This document shows, piece after piece, positions 44,816 through 53,223 of a DNA stretch of 64,000 nucleotides. The first letter of the stretch is position 1. Each line of letters starts with the position of its first letter. A program made the translations under genes and the position numbers. The notes below the pieces were generated by a model. The model worked only from the letters and a program-made list of their open reading frames with translations, was not told the origin of the DNA and made no database searches. This stretch comes from Phytohabitans maris (GTDB lineage: Bacteria; Actinomycetota; Actinomycetes; Mycobacteriales; Micromonosporaceae), in contig NZ_JAVHUY010000018.1 in the NCBI RefSeq assembly GCF_031085175.1, forward strand, positions 1-64,000, given 5' to 3'.

Positions 44816-45709
44816 CTATCTCGGCGTGGCCGGCTGGCCAGGGCAGTTGTGCAGCTCGGGGAATGGATCGCGCGGCCCGCATGGCAGCATCTCTCGCGGG
44901 TGTCGCAGTAGGTCTTCAGCGGTGGGGCTGGGGCTGACCACGGTTGGCGGTGCCGCCTCGCAGCGCAGCACCGTCTGGCACAGCACCGGCGCGTCGACCT
45001 GGCAGACGCGCCAACCGTCGTCCTGAACCAGAGTGAACGTCCACGCGCCTGCGCCGATCTGTGTACCTGTGGCTCCGCCCGGCTGGCGGTCCCGGAAGGT
45101 GAACTTCAGCGCCACGTCCACCGCGACGGCGGCCCGGTCACCGTTGACGTCGACCGAGCTGGGCACATCGGCCTCGGCCTTGAGCAGCTGGACGCCACCC
45201 GCGGCCAGCTCGGCCGCCTCGACGTCACGCGCCATCGCCGCCGCCTGGCCACCCAACTCGTCCCGGCGTCCGTCACAAAGCAGCCGCCGGAAAGCCAGCT
45301 CGTTGGGCGCGACCGCGAGCGGCCCGGCCGCCAGGTATACGGTCACCGCACACTCGGGGCACTCCGCGCCTGCTGGCCCGTGATCGACTCCGAACGTCCA
45401 CAGCGTGCCGACGGGTACGGCACAGAGCAGCATCGCGGCACTGCCGCCCAGGACAGCGAGCACAACCCGGCGACCCGGCCGTTGATCAGCAACAGCCACC
45501 AAGGCGACGCCGGCTCCAGTGAGCGCCAGCCACAGCCCGCCCGCCCATCGCAACGCCGCCTGCCCATCCGCGACTGGAGACAACCACGCCAGGATGACGG
45601 CCGAGGGCAGCGCGACCGCTCCTGCCGCTGCGGTGACGGCTGCCAGCCATGGCCAGCGACGCTGCACGACTCCCCGGAGCCGCCCGCCCATGTCGCCTGA
45701 GTGGACCAT
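44816..45709 (-). CDS. hypothetical membrane-anchored protein
   Basis: The roughly 297-residue protein has three or four N-terminal hydrophobic helices (within residues 20-115). An extracytoplasmic domain follows, containing a CPEC motif, EAADVPSSVDVNGDRAAVAVDVAL-like beta strands and several Cys, and ends in a Pro-rich tail. The C-terminal domain pattern recalls NTF2-like or Mce-associated domains, but I am not sure. ATG 45709 or 45691 may be the start. No operon partner is evident. Confidence 0.6.
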   Translation of the reverse strand: MVHSGDMGGRLRGVVQRRWPWLAAVTAAAGAVALPSAVILAWLSPVADGQAALRWAGGLWLALTGAGVALVAVADQRPGRRVVLAVLGGSAAMLLCAVPVGTLWTFGVDHGPAGAECPECAVTVYLAAGPLAVAPNELAFRRLLCDGRRDELGGQAAAMARDVEAAELAAGGVQLLKAEADVPSSVDVNGDRAAVAVDVALKFTFRDRQPGGATGTQIGAGAWTFTLVQDDGWRVCQVDAPVLCQTVLRCEAAPPTVVSPSPTAEDLLRHPREMLPCGPRDPFPELHNCPGQPATPR

Positions 45710-45941
45710 CAGCCCAGGGTGCCAGCTTGCCTGCCCGGTGGCCATCGAGTACCTGCTATGCGTTGGTCAAACTCATGATCGGGCCTCAGCCTGGCGAACG
45801 CCGGTCGGTCGCGGTGATGTTGCGCCACTGCTGACCGGCGCTGAGCGGAGTGGGCTTGAGCAGGAGCGCCGGTTGAGGTCGCTACGGCCAGTGCGGATCT
45901 AATCCGTTGCGCAGCCATTGCCCGGTGACAGAATGCCTTCC

Positions 45942-46925
45942 ATGCAACGCAAGCCGACGTTTAGGGCTCTGACCTTCACGCCCCTGGCCAATGGTCTCGA
46001 CTACCTTGACAGTGTCGTGGCCCATCTGGGTGGAAAGCCGACAAAACGGGATCTGAAGTATGCGGTTCTTCACCTGTACTCCGCTATCGAGGTTCTCCTC
46101 AAATACAGACTGATACGCGAGCACTGGACAACAGTGGTCAGTCGTATGGATTCTGCTGACAAAACGAAGTTTGAGAGCGGCGACTTTGAGTCCGCGTCTT
46201 CGCTGGAGAGCTACGACCGGCTCGTTCGGATCTGCGGGCTTCCCCTCGACAAGGAGGACCGGAAAAAGATCGAGACGGTTGGGAAACTTCGGAACAAGTT
46301 GCAGCACTTCGGGCTGAGCGCGACGACGGAGGAAGTTGCTGCGACAACGGCCCGTGCTCTGGACTTCCTGTGGAGGTTCATCCACGAACACGTGGTCCCC
46401 GGTGCAGAGGACGACGAGGAGGCCGAACTCGATGACGTACTGGATCGAGTACGGGCGGACCTCGGCACGATTCTCTCCCTTGTAACCGCCCGGATGAAGG
46501 AATTGGATCCCATCCTGGCGCAGAAGGATGTTGTCGTTGACTGCCCAGCTTGTCGCCAATCGGCGCTCATCGTAGATGACACAGGCGTACCGACCTGCGC
46601 CTTCTGCTATCGCGAATGGGTGGCCGACGAAGCGGCGAGCGAATACGTCGGCGCGACACACGGACTCAATGAGCATTCCGTGCTGAAAGACGGTGGAGTA
46701 TGGCCGGTCTACTCCTGCGTTAATTGCAGTGAAGAAACGTTGGTAAGCGGAGTCTCGATCCGAGAACAAGAAGGCGAACACTGGGTTTGCTTCACGTGCG
46801 GTATGTCGGTGAGCCTTCTGGATCTGGACGCATGTACTCGCTGCGGTGCGATTACGGACACAAGCGGCGACGACGGGGCTCCTATGTGCTCATCGTGTTG
46901 GGCCGAAGTTATACGGTCGGACTAG
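45942..46925 (+). CDS. HEPN-like protein with three C-terminal zinc ribbons
   Basis: The 327-residue protein has a helical N-terminal half with RNKLQH (Arg117-His122), the Rx4H motif of HEPN ribonucleases, in the context KIETVGKLRNKLQHFGL. The C-terminal half carries three CxxC pairs of zinc-ribbon type: CPAC/CAFC, CVNC/CFTC and CTRC/CSSC. Many HEPN proteins are RNA-cleaving toxins or defence effectors; no antitoxin partner is adjacent. The function is inference. It lies alone between genes of the opposite strand. Confidence 0.65.
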   Translation: MQRKPTFRALTFTPLANGLDYLDSVVAHLGGKPTKRDLKYAVLHLYSAIEVLLKYRLIREHWTTVVSRMDSADKTKFESGDFESASSLESYDRLVRICGLPLDKEDRKKIETVGKLRNKLQHFGLSATTEEVAATTARALDFLWRFIHEHVVPGAEDDEEAELDDVLDRVRADLGTILSLVTARMKELDPILAQKDVVVDCPACRQSALIVDDTGVPTCAFCYREWVADEAASEYVGATHGLNEHSVLKDGGVWPVYSCVNCSEETLVSGVSIREQEGEHWVCFTCGMSVSLLDLDACTRCGAITDTSGDDGAPMCSSCWAEVIRSD

Positions 46926-47023
46926 GCGCTACGTAATGGGAGGGGATCAAAGCCGAGCTTTGTTGGCCTATGCGGCTGGAGGTCGCTGTGCACGCGGGTA
47001 GGTGTGATGTGCTGTCAGGGTGA

Positions 47024-47698
47024 TTACCCTGTATTTGGCGTTCGCCGATACACGAGCAAGCCGTCCGCAATTTCCCTGCTCAGCGACGCTGCTGCTTGAA
47101 GTTTTGCGACAATCTCGTCAGGGTCTGGATGCTCGAAGATTTGTGCGAGCGCCTCGTCGAGGTTCCGCGCGATCTCGGCCATAGCGACGTGACCAGCTAC
47201 AAGGTCCACGGCATCGACGCGGATGGACTCCCTGTCTCCGGCGGGTAGAGGGATCATGAGATCGTGTAGGCGTGGGATTGACACACTTGGTCTCGGGCTG
47301 TGTAGCGGAAGCATTGCCTCTCCTTGGGGACTGGAAAGGTAGGCACCGACGTATTCCATCGAGGTCACGTCGATTGAAGGTTGAACCACGACCAGGCCCT
47401 GACCCGGCTGGACGCCGCTGTAGCTTGCCGGGAGTACGGTCCAGATCCGATCCTTGGCCAGGTTCCGACCGACCAGGTCGCCCTCCCGAAGCCTCCGCGG
47501 CGGATTACGACGCGTGGTGCGGATCGGTAGATCGTCAACGGGCGTCAGCGGGCGTGTCAGTAGCGAAGGCGGCAGTACCCGATCTGTACTTCGGAACGTC
47601 GTCAGCTCTGTGCTGGCGACCTCATGGGTTGGTACCGATCCACCATAGATGCTCGCGAAGGTACTCAGCTTCACCCACCGTGCGGCCCGGTCGGGCAT
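47024..47698 (-). CDS. solo type I restriction specificity (HsdS)-like protein
   Basis: This 224-residue protein looks like a single target-recognition unit. It has WVKLSTFASIYGGS at the start, REGDLVGRN and VQPSIDVTSMEYVGAYLSS in the middle, and VSIPRLHDLMIPLP followed by a helix, the layout of half an HsdS subunit. No HsdM or HsdR is present. It might be a remnant or a specificity module working with another methylase. It reads in the same direction as the HNH gene 188 bp upstream. Confidence 0.6.
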   Translation of the reverse strand: MPDRAARWVKLSTFASIYGGSVPTHEVASTELTTFRSTDRVLPPSLLTRPLTPVDDLPIRTTRRNPPRRLREGDLVGRNLAKDRIWTVLPASYSGVQPGQGLVVVQPSIDVTSMEYVGAYLSSPQGEAMLPLHSPRPSVSIPRLHDLMIPLPAGDRESIRVDAVDLVAGHVAMAEIARNLDEALAQIFEHPDPDEIVAKLQAAASLSREIADGLLVYRRTPNTG

Positions 47699-47886
47699 TG
47701 GTCAGCTCCCTGCTTTCAGTCGTAATCCCCCGGCTCCTCAGGACTACCCCCAATGACCGGTCAGATGCGAAGCGACTTCAGCGGCGCGTGGATCTTGCTG
47801 GCGATGCGATGCCCGTGATTGCCACTATAGATGGACGACGCTTGCGCCTGGACGCTCATCTCCTGCTTCTGGGCAGGCCGGGTGGT

Positions 47887-48870
47887 CTAGATGGTCGCTC
47901 GGAAGGTATGCGTTCTGTGCCAAGCGAAGTATTTCTCGCGGTCCTGAGTCCACCATTCGGTGGTGCGCCCGAGGAGGTGATCGTCGCAATGCCGCGCGAC
48001 CGAGGGCGACAGGGTGACTTCCGAGCTGATAGCGATCTTGCCGCCTGGGTCGACGGTGATGTAGCCGTGCTCATACAGGCTGTCGCAGCCGAGTAGACAC
48101 GCCAGCATGGCGACGTTGTCCAGATCGAGTTTCTCGGTGTCCGAGCATTCGGTGCGTCGCTTGATATGTGCGGCGACAAGGAACTGCGGAGGTAGCTGCT
48201 CGCCGCAGAGGGCGCAACTCCTGCCGCCAAGTTGGCGGAGCCTGCGCTTGAGAAGGCGTTGCTCGGCCCGGTACGCCGCGTTCCTGGTGCGATCGAGCGG
48301 CCCGGAGAAGCGGTTGACGGCGTCAGCGACGTCACTGCCGGCCGGTGCGGTCGGCAGGGCGTAGTCGGACGGGTCCAGGTTGGCCAGCTCGGCCAGGCCC
48401 TCAGCCTCTGCGCCCTCCCAGACCCTGAAGCCTTGCACGATGCCGCTGGTCCAGCCCAGAACCGGGCGCACCTCCTCGATTGGGATCTCCACCGAGCGTG
48501 TGCCCGTGAGGGCGTACATGTACTCCCAGGTTTGGCCCTTGCCGTCACGCTGCCACAGCCGTTCGGCCAAGGGTTCGTTGTGGAACCGCCACGCGATCGT
48601 GGCGGCAAGGTAGAGCCGCCCGTAGCCGTAGAACATGACGAAGTCGCCCGGCTGAAGCCTGACCACCTGGCCGACGTTGCGGTCGTCCACACCGGGGGTG
48701 ACGCCCCACATCTGGGCCGACCCATCGGGGAACAGCTCGCGGAGCCTGGCCAGGTCGGCCGCGCTCAGAAGGTCGACATGGGAATTGAACGGCACCGGTG
48801 AGGCGATCGTGTCCTCGTAGTGCTGCCGCACGGCGCCCTCAAGCCGTGCCGGCTGCAGTGCCACCCTCAT
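47887..48870 (-). CDS. HNH endonuclease with PUA/EVE-like N-terminal domain
   Basis: The 327-residue protein has a C-terminal HNH_2-type domain with CALC, VAAHIKRR and DNVAMLACLLGCDSLYEHGYI. The N-terminal half includes GDFVMFYGYGRLYLAATI and TWEYMYAL, which resembles the EVE/PUA-like folds that read modified bases. This layout is typical of modification-dependent (type IV) restriction enzymes; modified-base recognition is inference. ATG 48870 lies 32 bp inside the end of the MazG gene, so the two are co-transcribed. Confidence 0.72.
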   Translation of the reverse strand: MRVALQPARLEGAVRQHYEDTIASPVPFNSHVDLLSAADLARLRELFPDGSAQMWGVTPGVDDRNVGQVVRLQPGDFVMFYGYGRLYLAATIAWRFHNEPLAERLWQRDGKGQTWEYMYALTGTRSVEIPIEEVRPVLGWTSGIVQGFRVWEGAEAEGLAELANLDPSDYALPTAPAGSDVADAVNRFSGPLDRTRNAAYRAEQRLLKRRLRQLGGRSCALCGEQLPPQFLVAAHIKRRTECSDTEKLDLDNVAMLACLLGCDSLYEHGYITVDPGGKIAISSEVTLSPSVARHCDDHLLGRTTEWWTQDREKYFAWHRTHTFRATI

Positions 48871-49231
48871 GCGACCCCTCCCCGAGCTGGTCGTACTTGT
48901 CGGCGCGTCCGTACGCCAAGCTGGCTGGATACCGCTGTTCGTTGAGCGCGATCTTCTCATCGAGGGCCGACAAGACATCGATGTCCAGAACGTCGGCGAG
49001 TCGTAACAGATATGCCAGCACGTCGGCGATCTCGTGACGCACGTTCGCCGCCTGCCGGGAATCCTGCATCACAGCTGCCGCCTGCTCAAAGGTCAGCCAC
49101 TGAAAGATCTCCAACAGCTCGCCCGCCTCGCCGGCAACGGCCATGGCGAGGTTCTTCGGGTTGTGGAACTGCCGCCAATCGCGCTCATCGACGAACGTGG
49201 CCAACCGCTGTTGAAGCGAGTGAAGGTCCAT
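48839..49231 (-). CDS. MazG-like nucleotide pyrophosphohydrolase
   Basis: This 130-residue all-helical protein has the MazG/dCTPase metal motif EAGELLEIFQWL (about 35-46) and EIADVLAYLLRL (about 67-78), with an N-terminal RDWRQFHNPKNLA. Enzymes of this group hydrolyse dCTP or other NTPs to monophosphates. Its end overlaps the downstream HNH gene by 32 bp, and it is divergent from a second HNH gene 196 bp away. That places it inside the restriction-like cluster. Confidence 0.88.
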   Translation of the reverse strand: MDLHSLQQRLATFVDERDWRQFHNPKNLAMAVAGEAGELLEIFQWLTFEQAAAVMQDSRQAANVRHEIADVLAYLLRLADVLDIDVLSALDEKIALNEQRYPASLAYGRADKYDQLGEGSHEGGTAAGTA

Positions 49232-49427
49232 CCTGGCTGCCTACCACAACACAGCGAAGTCGTCGGCCTGGGACAGGGCAGTGCCCGCTACGCCGCGCGT
49301 ACGCGCCTGAGGAGCGGCCATTCCGTAGGACTGCCGATGCCGTACGCCATGCCATCGAGGGGCAGGCCCTTGCCGCCAGCCCGCCAAGCGCTCCGAGGTG
49401 TCGATAGGCCGCTCTATGCTTCCCGGT

Positions 49428-50450
49428 ATGGCGCTGACCGACATCACCCGACAAGCCGTTCTGGACGCAATGGAAGAGTTCGACCGGCTGGGCCGCGATG
49501 CGTTCCTCGAACGCTACAAGTTCGGTCGCGCTTTAACCTACTTCGTCGAGCACGACGGTAAGCTCTACGACTCCAAGGCCCTCGCTGGATACGCCCACGG
49601 TCAGATCCCCGGCCAACGCCGGTGGACCACCGACGACTTCACCGGCGGAGAAAACTCCGTCGCCCGGCATCTTCGCGACCGACTCGGCTTCTCCATGCAC
49701 GTCCGAAACAACCCCGACTGGAACCACGACGAGCTGATTCTCGCCTGCGACTTGGTCTACGCCAACAACTGGCACGAACTCCGAGCCGAATATCCCGAAG
49801 TCATCGAGTTGTCAGCCCTCCTCCAACGATACTGGGCACACCCGGTCGACCAGCGAACAGAGACGTTCCGCAACCCCAACAGCGTCGGTCGAAAGACCAC
49901 CGACATCGCCACCCACCATCCCGATTACGGTGGTGCCCCTACCCGCGGCGGCAAACTAGATCGCGAAGTCCTGGCCGAGTTTCTCGCCGACCCCGACGAG
50001 ATGCATCGCCAAGCCTTGGCGCTCAGGGCCGCCATCCTTGCCGGCCCCACCGACGAAACGGGGGCCACAGACCCTGCGGACCTCGATCTAGATGACGCCA
50101 GCGCACAGGAAGGCGGCCTACTGGAACGGCTGCACCTGCGCCGCGAACGGGACCGCGGGATCCGCAACAAAGCCGTCAAGGCGTATAAACGCAAACATGG
50201 CCACGTCGCCTGTGAAGCCTGCGGCTTCGACTTCGCCGCCACATACGGTCCTCACGGCGAAGATTACATCGAATGCCATCACAAGGTACCGCTCTCAGAG
50301 TCCGGCGCCACCACCACAAAGGTCGCCGACTTCGCGCTGCTCTGCTCGAACTGCCATCGCATGATCCACCGGGTACGACCATGGCTCACCATGGACCAGT
50401 TGATTCAGATCATTACCACCAGGCGGCGGTCGCAAACACCGACCCCTTGA
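49428..50450 (+). CDS. HNH endonuclease with ScoMcrA-like head domain
   Basis: The 340-residue protein begins with a domain like the N-terminal head of ScoMcrA (about 1-90, with EEFDRLGRDAFLERYKFGRA, YDSKALAGYAHG and DDFTGGE). A second domain follows (about 97-165, DELILACDLVYANNW), then a C-terminal HNH nuclease (about 255-325) with CEACGFDF, IECHHKVPLS and LLCSNCHRMIHR. Relatives restrict modified, including phosphorothioated or methylated, DNA. No sulfur-binding or SRA domain is evident here. A decayed relative lies at 39464-40261. Confidence 0.78.
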   Translation: MALTDITRQAVLDAMEEFDRLGRDAFLERYKFGRALTYFVEHDGKLYDSKALAGYAHGQIPGQRRWTTDDFTGGENSVARHLRDRLGFSMHVRNNPDWNHDELILACDLVYANNWHELRAEYPEVIELSALLQRYWAHPVDQRTETFRNPNSVGRKTTDIATHHPDYGGAPTRGGKLDREVLAEFLADPDEMHRQALALRAAILAGPTDETGATDPADLDLDDASAQEGGLLERLHLRRERDRGIRNKAVKAYKRKHGHVACEACGFDFAATYGPHGEDYIECHHKVPLSESGATTTKVADFALLCSNCHRMIHRVRPWLTMDQLIQIITTRRRSQTPTP

Positions 50451-50613
50451 CCGCTAGAAACCGACACGTCCCTTGCGGCTTCAAGGCCGAGAGCCCCGCG
50501 CCGACTCCGAACTGCTGAACGGTCAAGCCTGGATTCCCACCGACGGCATCGACCCGAGGATGACGGGCCAAGCCCTGCATGACGCGCCGCATCCCGCCTG
50601 TGTAGGGCGCTGT

Positions 50614-51144
50614 TCAGCCCCGGCGCACGCGATTGTGGATCTCCCTCGCCGCATCGGCGGCTGAGACCTCGGCGGTGTTAAGTGTCAGATCAGCCGCGCC
50701 TAGGGGCCTCGTCTCATCCCATACCGCCAGCCGCGCGTCTAGGTCGCCTGTCCCGCGCGCACGGATTCGCTCTGCCGCAACGTCGCGTGGGCACCACAGA
50801 TAGGCGACAAGCCACCGCGTCCCTGGAACGGCGGATGCTACAGCAGAAACGCCTTCCTCTTGGCCAAGATGAACTACTGGAACGCAGTCGGTAAGCTGCT
50901 CTATGAGCGCAGGTCGGTCGATCACGTAAGTGGACCCATAGCGGCTGTTTTCCCAGACAACTTGGTGTTGCTCACGAAGTGAGGCAATATCAGAGTCTCT
51001 CGCAATCCGGTAGCCGGCCGTTCTTCCTGCCCCCGCTTTCAACCGGTGGAATAGGGCGTAGCGAGGGTCAATCCTCGTTAGCTCGTGCGTGACGGTATCC
51101 TTCCCGCTACCTGGCGGGCCGTACAGGATAATGCCGTGTGTCAT
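50614..51144 (-). CDS. guanylate-kinase-like P-loop kinase
   Basis: The 176-residue protein has a Walker A motif near its N-terminus, GPPGSGKDTVTHEL, and a layout like guanylate kinase or PhnN (QVVWENSRYGSTYVIDRPAL, RIRARG). It probably phosphorylates a nucleotide or sugar phosphate. ATG 51144 overlaps the stop of the GntR-kinase gene (ATGA), so the two are coupled. The pair stands at the boundary between cargo and backbone of the element. Confidence 0.75.
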   Translation of the reverse strand: MTHGIILYGPPGSGKDTVTHELTRIDPRYALFHRLKAGAGRTAGYRIARDSDIASLREQHQVVWENSRYGSTYVIDRPALIEQLTDCVPVVHLGQEEGVSAVASAVPGTRWLVAYLWCPRDVAAERIRARGTGDLDARLAVWDETRPLGAADLTLNTAEVSAADAAREIHNRVRRG

Positions 51145-51992
51145 GCCGCCTCGCCTAGAATCCTCTTGAGTAATTCCTGTGCTTGATCCTGCAACGGCGC
51201 GCTGGACGCTGAGTTGTCGACAACCACATGTTCGCCACTCGGCCGGAAATCGGTATTGATCCGGGCTAACCATACGGACCAGTCGGAGAGCTTTGCCGCA
51301 TCGCGCGCTGCGCCCCGGCGCCGAATGTATGTGTGCATCGTATCGGCGTCGCAGTACACCCATACAAGCGTCGTCACGGCGTTCATGCCACCGAACAGCG
51401 CCTGCGTCCGGCCGATCCAGGAGGGATCGCTAAACTCCTGAACGAACGGCGCGGTCACGATGGCGCTGTTGCCACACTCGACGTTCTCCGTGGTCGCCGC
51501 AACGAGTGCCTCATATTCTCGCGGACGAATCGTGCTGAGATATGGGTCAGAATCGCGGTCGTGTGGTGACTGGCCGAGGATCTCTAGGGCGATTTCGACA
51601 ACGGGCCGCGTAAGCGTGTCCTTGTCGAGCATCGGCCAGCCTGTTTCCCGTGCGATGATCCGGCCTAGTTCCGTCTTCCCACTTCCGGCGTATCCGCCGA
51701 TCAACAGCACGTGCGGCTTTCGGAGGCGCACTTCGCCTCGACGTGCCTGATCGGGAGCGCGAACAACCCGCTTAGAGCGCGACTTGCTCTCCACTAGGCC
51801 ATCGGCAATCAGAATCTTCATTGCTTCATTAATCGTGAAGACGCTGACGCCCCATGTCTGAGCCAGTTCACGCGTGGAGGGCAGCACGTCTCCGTTCCTC
51901 AGCACCCCTGCGTCGATCTCGTTTCGGATGTTTCGCGCAACCTGCTGGTGTAGCGACTCTGCCCGCGTGAGTCGTGGCCGGGGTGAAGACAT
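51141..51992 (-). CDS. GntR-type regulator fused to a P-loop kinase
   Basis: The 283-residue protein has an N-terminal GntR winged helix (about 10-78, NGDVLPSTRELAQTWGVSVFTINEAMKIL) joined directly to a P-loop kinase (about 92-283). The kinase has Walker A GGYAGSGKT and resembles zeta-toxin/AAA_33 kinases instead of a ligand domain. Known AICE regulators such as KorSA are GntR proteins with a different C-terminus. It is divergent from the backbone genes, and CTAACAGT sites lie upstream of its start, so it probably autoregulates and controls them. Confidence 0.78.
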   Translation of the reverse strand: MSSPRPRLTRAESLHQQVARNIRNEIDAGVLRNGDVLPSTRELAQTWGVSVFTINEAMKILIADGLVESKSRSKRVVRAPDQARRGEVRLRKPHVLLIGGYAGSGKTELGRIIARETGWPMLDKDTLTRPVVEIALEILGQSPHDRDSDPYLSTIRPREYEALVAATTENVECGNSAIVTAPFVQEFSDPSWIGRTQALFGGMNAVTTLVWVYCDADTMHTYIRRRGAARDAAKLSDWSVWLARINTDFRPSGEHVVVDNSASSAPLQDQAQELLKRILGEAA

Positions 51993-52045
51993 GCGCGCTC
52001 CCTCGGAGCTAGTGGTGTCTCGATCAGCAAGAGCCTATCAGACGC

Positions 52046-52150
52046 CTAACAGTGAGCTAACAGTCGCGGGCTGCACATATGCGCTGCTAGCGGCCTATCT
52101 GTGCCACTCCCCGTCTGGCCAGTTGACCAGGGGTCCTAACAACTGTTAGG
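52046..52150. promoter_or_regulatory. CTAACAGT operators of the GntR-kinase protein
   Basis: CTAACAGT occurs at 52046-52053 and 52057-52064, 11 bp apart (one helical turn). CCTAAC-AACT-GTTAGG (52135-52150) is a palindrome of the same half site. They lie 54-158 bp upstream of the GntR-kinase start and ahead of the backbone genes, so one protein could control both directions. Confidence 0.65.
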
Positions 52151-52513
52151 TTGCACGTATCACACCAGCCGGTTGGTAACCGGAACGGCGGAGCGGCTTC
52201 GGCGGCGACGTGCGATCCCCGGGACGCCAGCCGCGCACTTGATGTTTGAGAACTCCACAGTGGACCGGGATGCCAGGGAGATCCGTCTCTCCGATTGGTC
52301 CCGATGCGTGCGATCTAGGGGTGGCGCGCGGGTGTCGGCTGTTGACCTTGTCCGGCCGCAAGACCTGTCCGCCCGCTCCGCCCAACCGAGGGTCGCGAAA
52401 TCCAGATCTGCGTATTCCGCCCCTGGTCAGGGGCTGTTTCTGCTGCTTTGCGGGACACGGCGCTACACGCGTCGTGTCCCGCGCTCCCTTCGACGTTTAG
52501 GCGGTGCATTGCC
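52151..52513. other. leader region with a hairpin
   Basis: No gene is supported here. CGGGACACG (52451-52459) pairs with CGTGTCCCG (52473-52481), a 9-bp stem that could act as terminator or attenuator ahead of the backbone operon. A long frame through this stretch (from 52173) reads into DUF6284 but looks non-coding. Confidence 0.5.
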
Positions 52514-52684
52514 ATGGCTGCTTTCGCTGAGCTGCTTCGAGTTTCGGCACGTCAGGGCGCCTGCTGGCGCGAGTGCACCGGTTGTACCGGCCTCGCTGCG
52601 CTGGCGCCGGACGAGACCCATTGCCCGGCCTGCCGACCCGGAACGCAGCGCGTCACGCGCCGCCGGTCGGCTCGGGCCGCCTGA
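52514..52684 (+). CDS. small Cys-rich protein
   Basis: The 56-residue protein starts MAAFAELL and has ECTGC and HCPAC, two CxxC pairs 18 residues apart that could bind one zinc. It starts the row of small genes typical of AICEs. The start ATG lies 33 bp after the upstream hairpin. No specific family is known to me. Confidence 0.5.
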   Translation: MAAFAELLRVSARQGACWRECTGCTGLAALAPDETHCPACRPGTQRVTRRRSARAA

Positions 52685-52706
52685 TCCGGAAGGACTTCCC
52701 CGACCC

Positions 52707-52949
52707 ATGTGGATCAACTTCGACGACGCCGAGCCCTCGCCCGGCGACCTGGCCGCGATCGAGGCCGAGTGGCCGCAGATCGAGGCGGACCTGGCCGAGC
52801 TGGACGCAGAGATCCGTGCCATCTATGCCGCGGACCGCGGCGGCCCGACCGAGCTGGATTGGCGCCGCACGCGCCGCAGCGCCGCCCGGGTGACCCGGAC
52901 CGCGACCCGCGCGGCCCGACCGACCGCCGACCTGCGGCCTGCCGCCTGA
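52707..52949 (+). CDS. DUF6284-like small protein
   Basis: This 80-residue acidic-then-basic protein begins MWINFDDAEPSPGDLAAIEAEWP and has a predicted coiled region with EADLAELDAEIRAI and then GPTELDWRRTRRSAARV. This pattern matches DUF6284 proteins encoded in actinomycete plasmids and integrative elements. The function is unknown. It is followed 7 bp later by another small gene. Confidence 0.6.
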   Translation: MWINFDDAEPSPGDLAAIEAEWPQIEADLAELDAEIRAIYAADRGGPTELDWRRTRRSAARVTRTATRAARPTADLRPAA

Positions 52950-52956
52950 GGTGCCG

Positions 52957-53223
52957 ATGAGCCTCTACGCGGACAACGATGGCCTGTTCCCCGACGACGC
53001 CGCGGTCCTAGTCCGCTTCCCGCTGCCGACCACGCCGACCGACGCCGACCGCGCTGACTGGCCCTGGGTGGCCGGCCACGTGTTGGGGCAGTGCGGCCCG
53101 GATGAGTGGCACATCGTCGTGGACGGCTCGCCTGAACTGGCCGAGCCGGACCCGGACGACCCGGACGGCGAACCGCTGTTCCCGGCCTGTTTCCGGGACG
53201 CCAGTGAGCTGCGGCTGGCATGA
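52957..53223 (+). CDS. small acidic hypothetical protein
   Basis: The 88-residue protein is strongly acidic, with a PDPDDPDGEP stretch, and has an aromatic-rich middle (DWPWVAGHVLGQCGPDEWHIVV). ATG 52957 or GTG 52951 may be the start. Its stop overlaps the start of the MazG-like gene (ATGA), so they are translationally coupled in the backbone operon. No family is recognised. Confidence 0.6.
   Translation: MSLYADNDGLFPDDAAVLVRFPLPTTPTDADRADWPWVAGHVLGQCGPDEWHIVVDGSPELAEPDPDDPDGEPLFPACFRDASELRLA

Noticed and set aside
44436-45026. 196-codon plus-strand frame across the 44-kb gap
   Set aside because: The composition is not protein-like, it overlaps a real minus-strand membrane gene, and it has no ribosome site.
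52173-52949. 258-codon frame containing the DUF6284-like gene
   Set aside because: The first about 178 codons are low-complexity Arg/Ser/Pro without a domain and cross a hairpin and another small gene. Only the part from ATG 52707 is supported.
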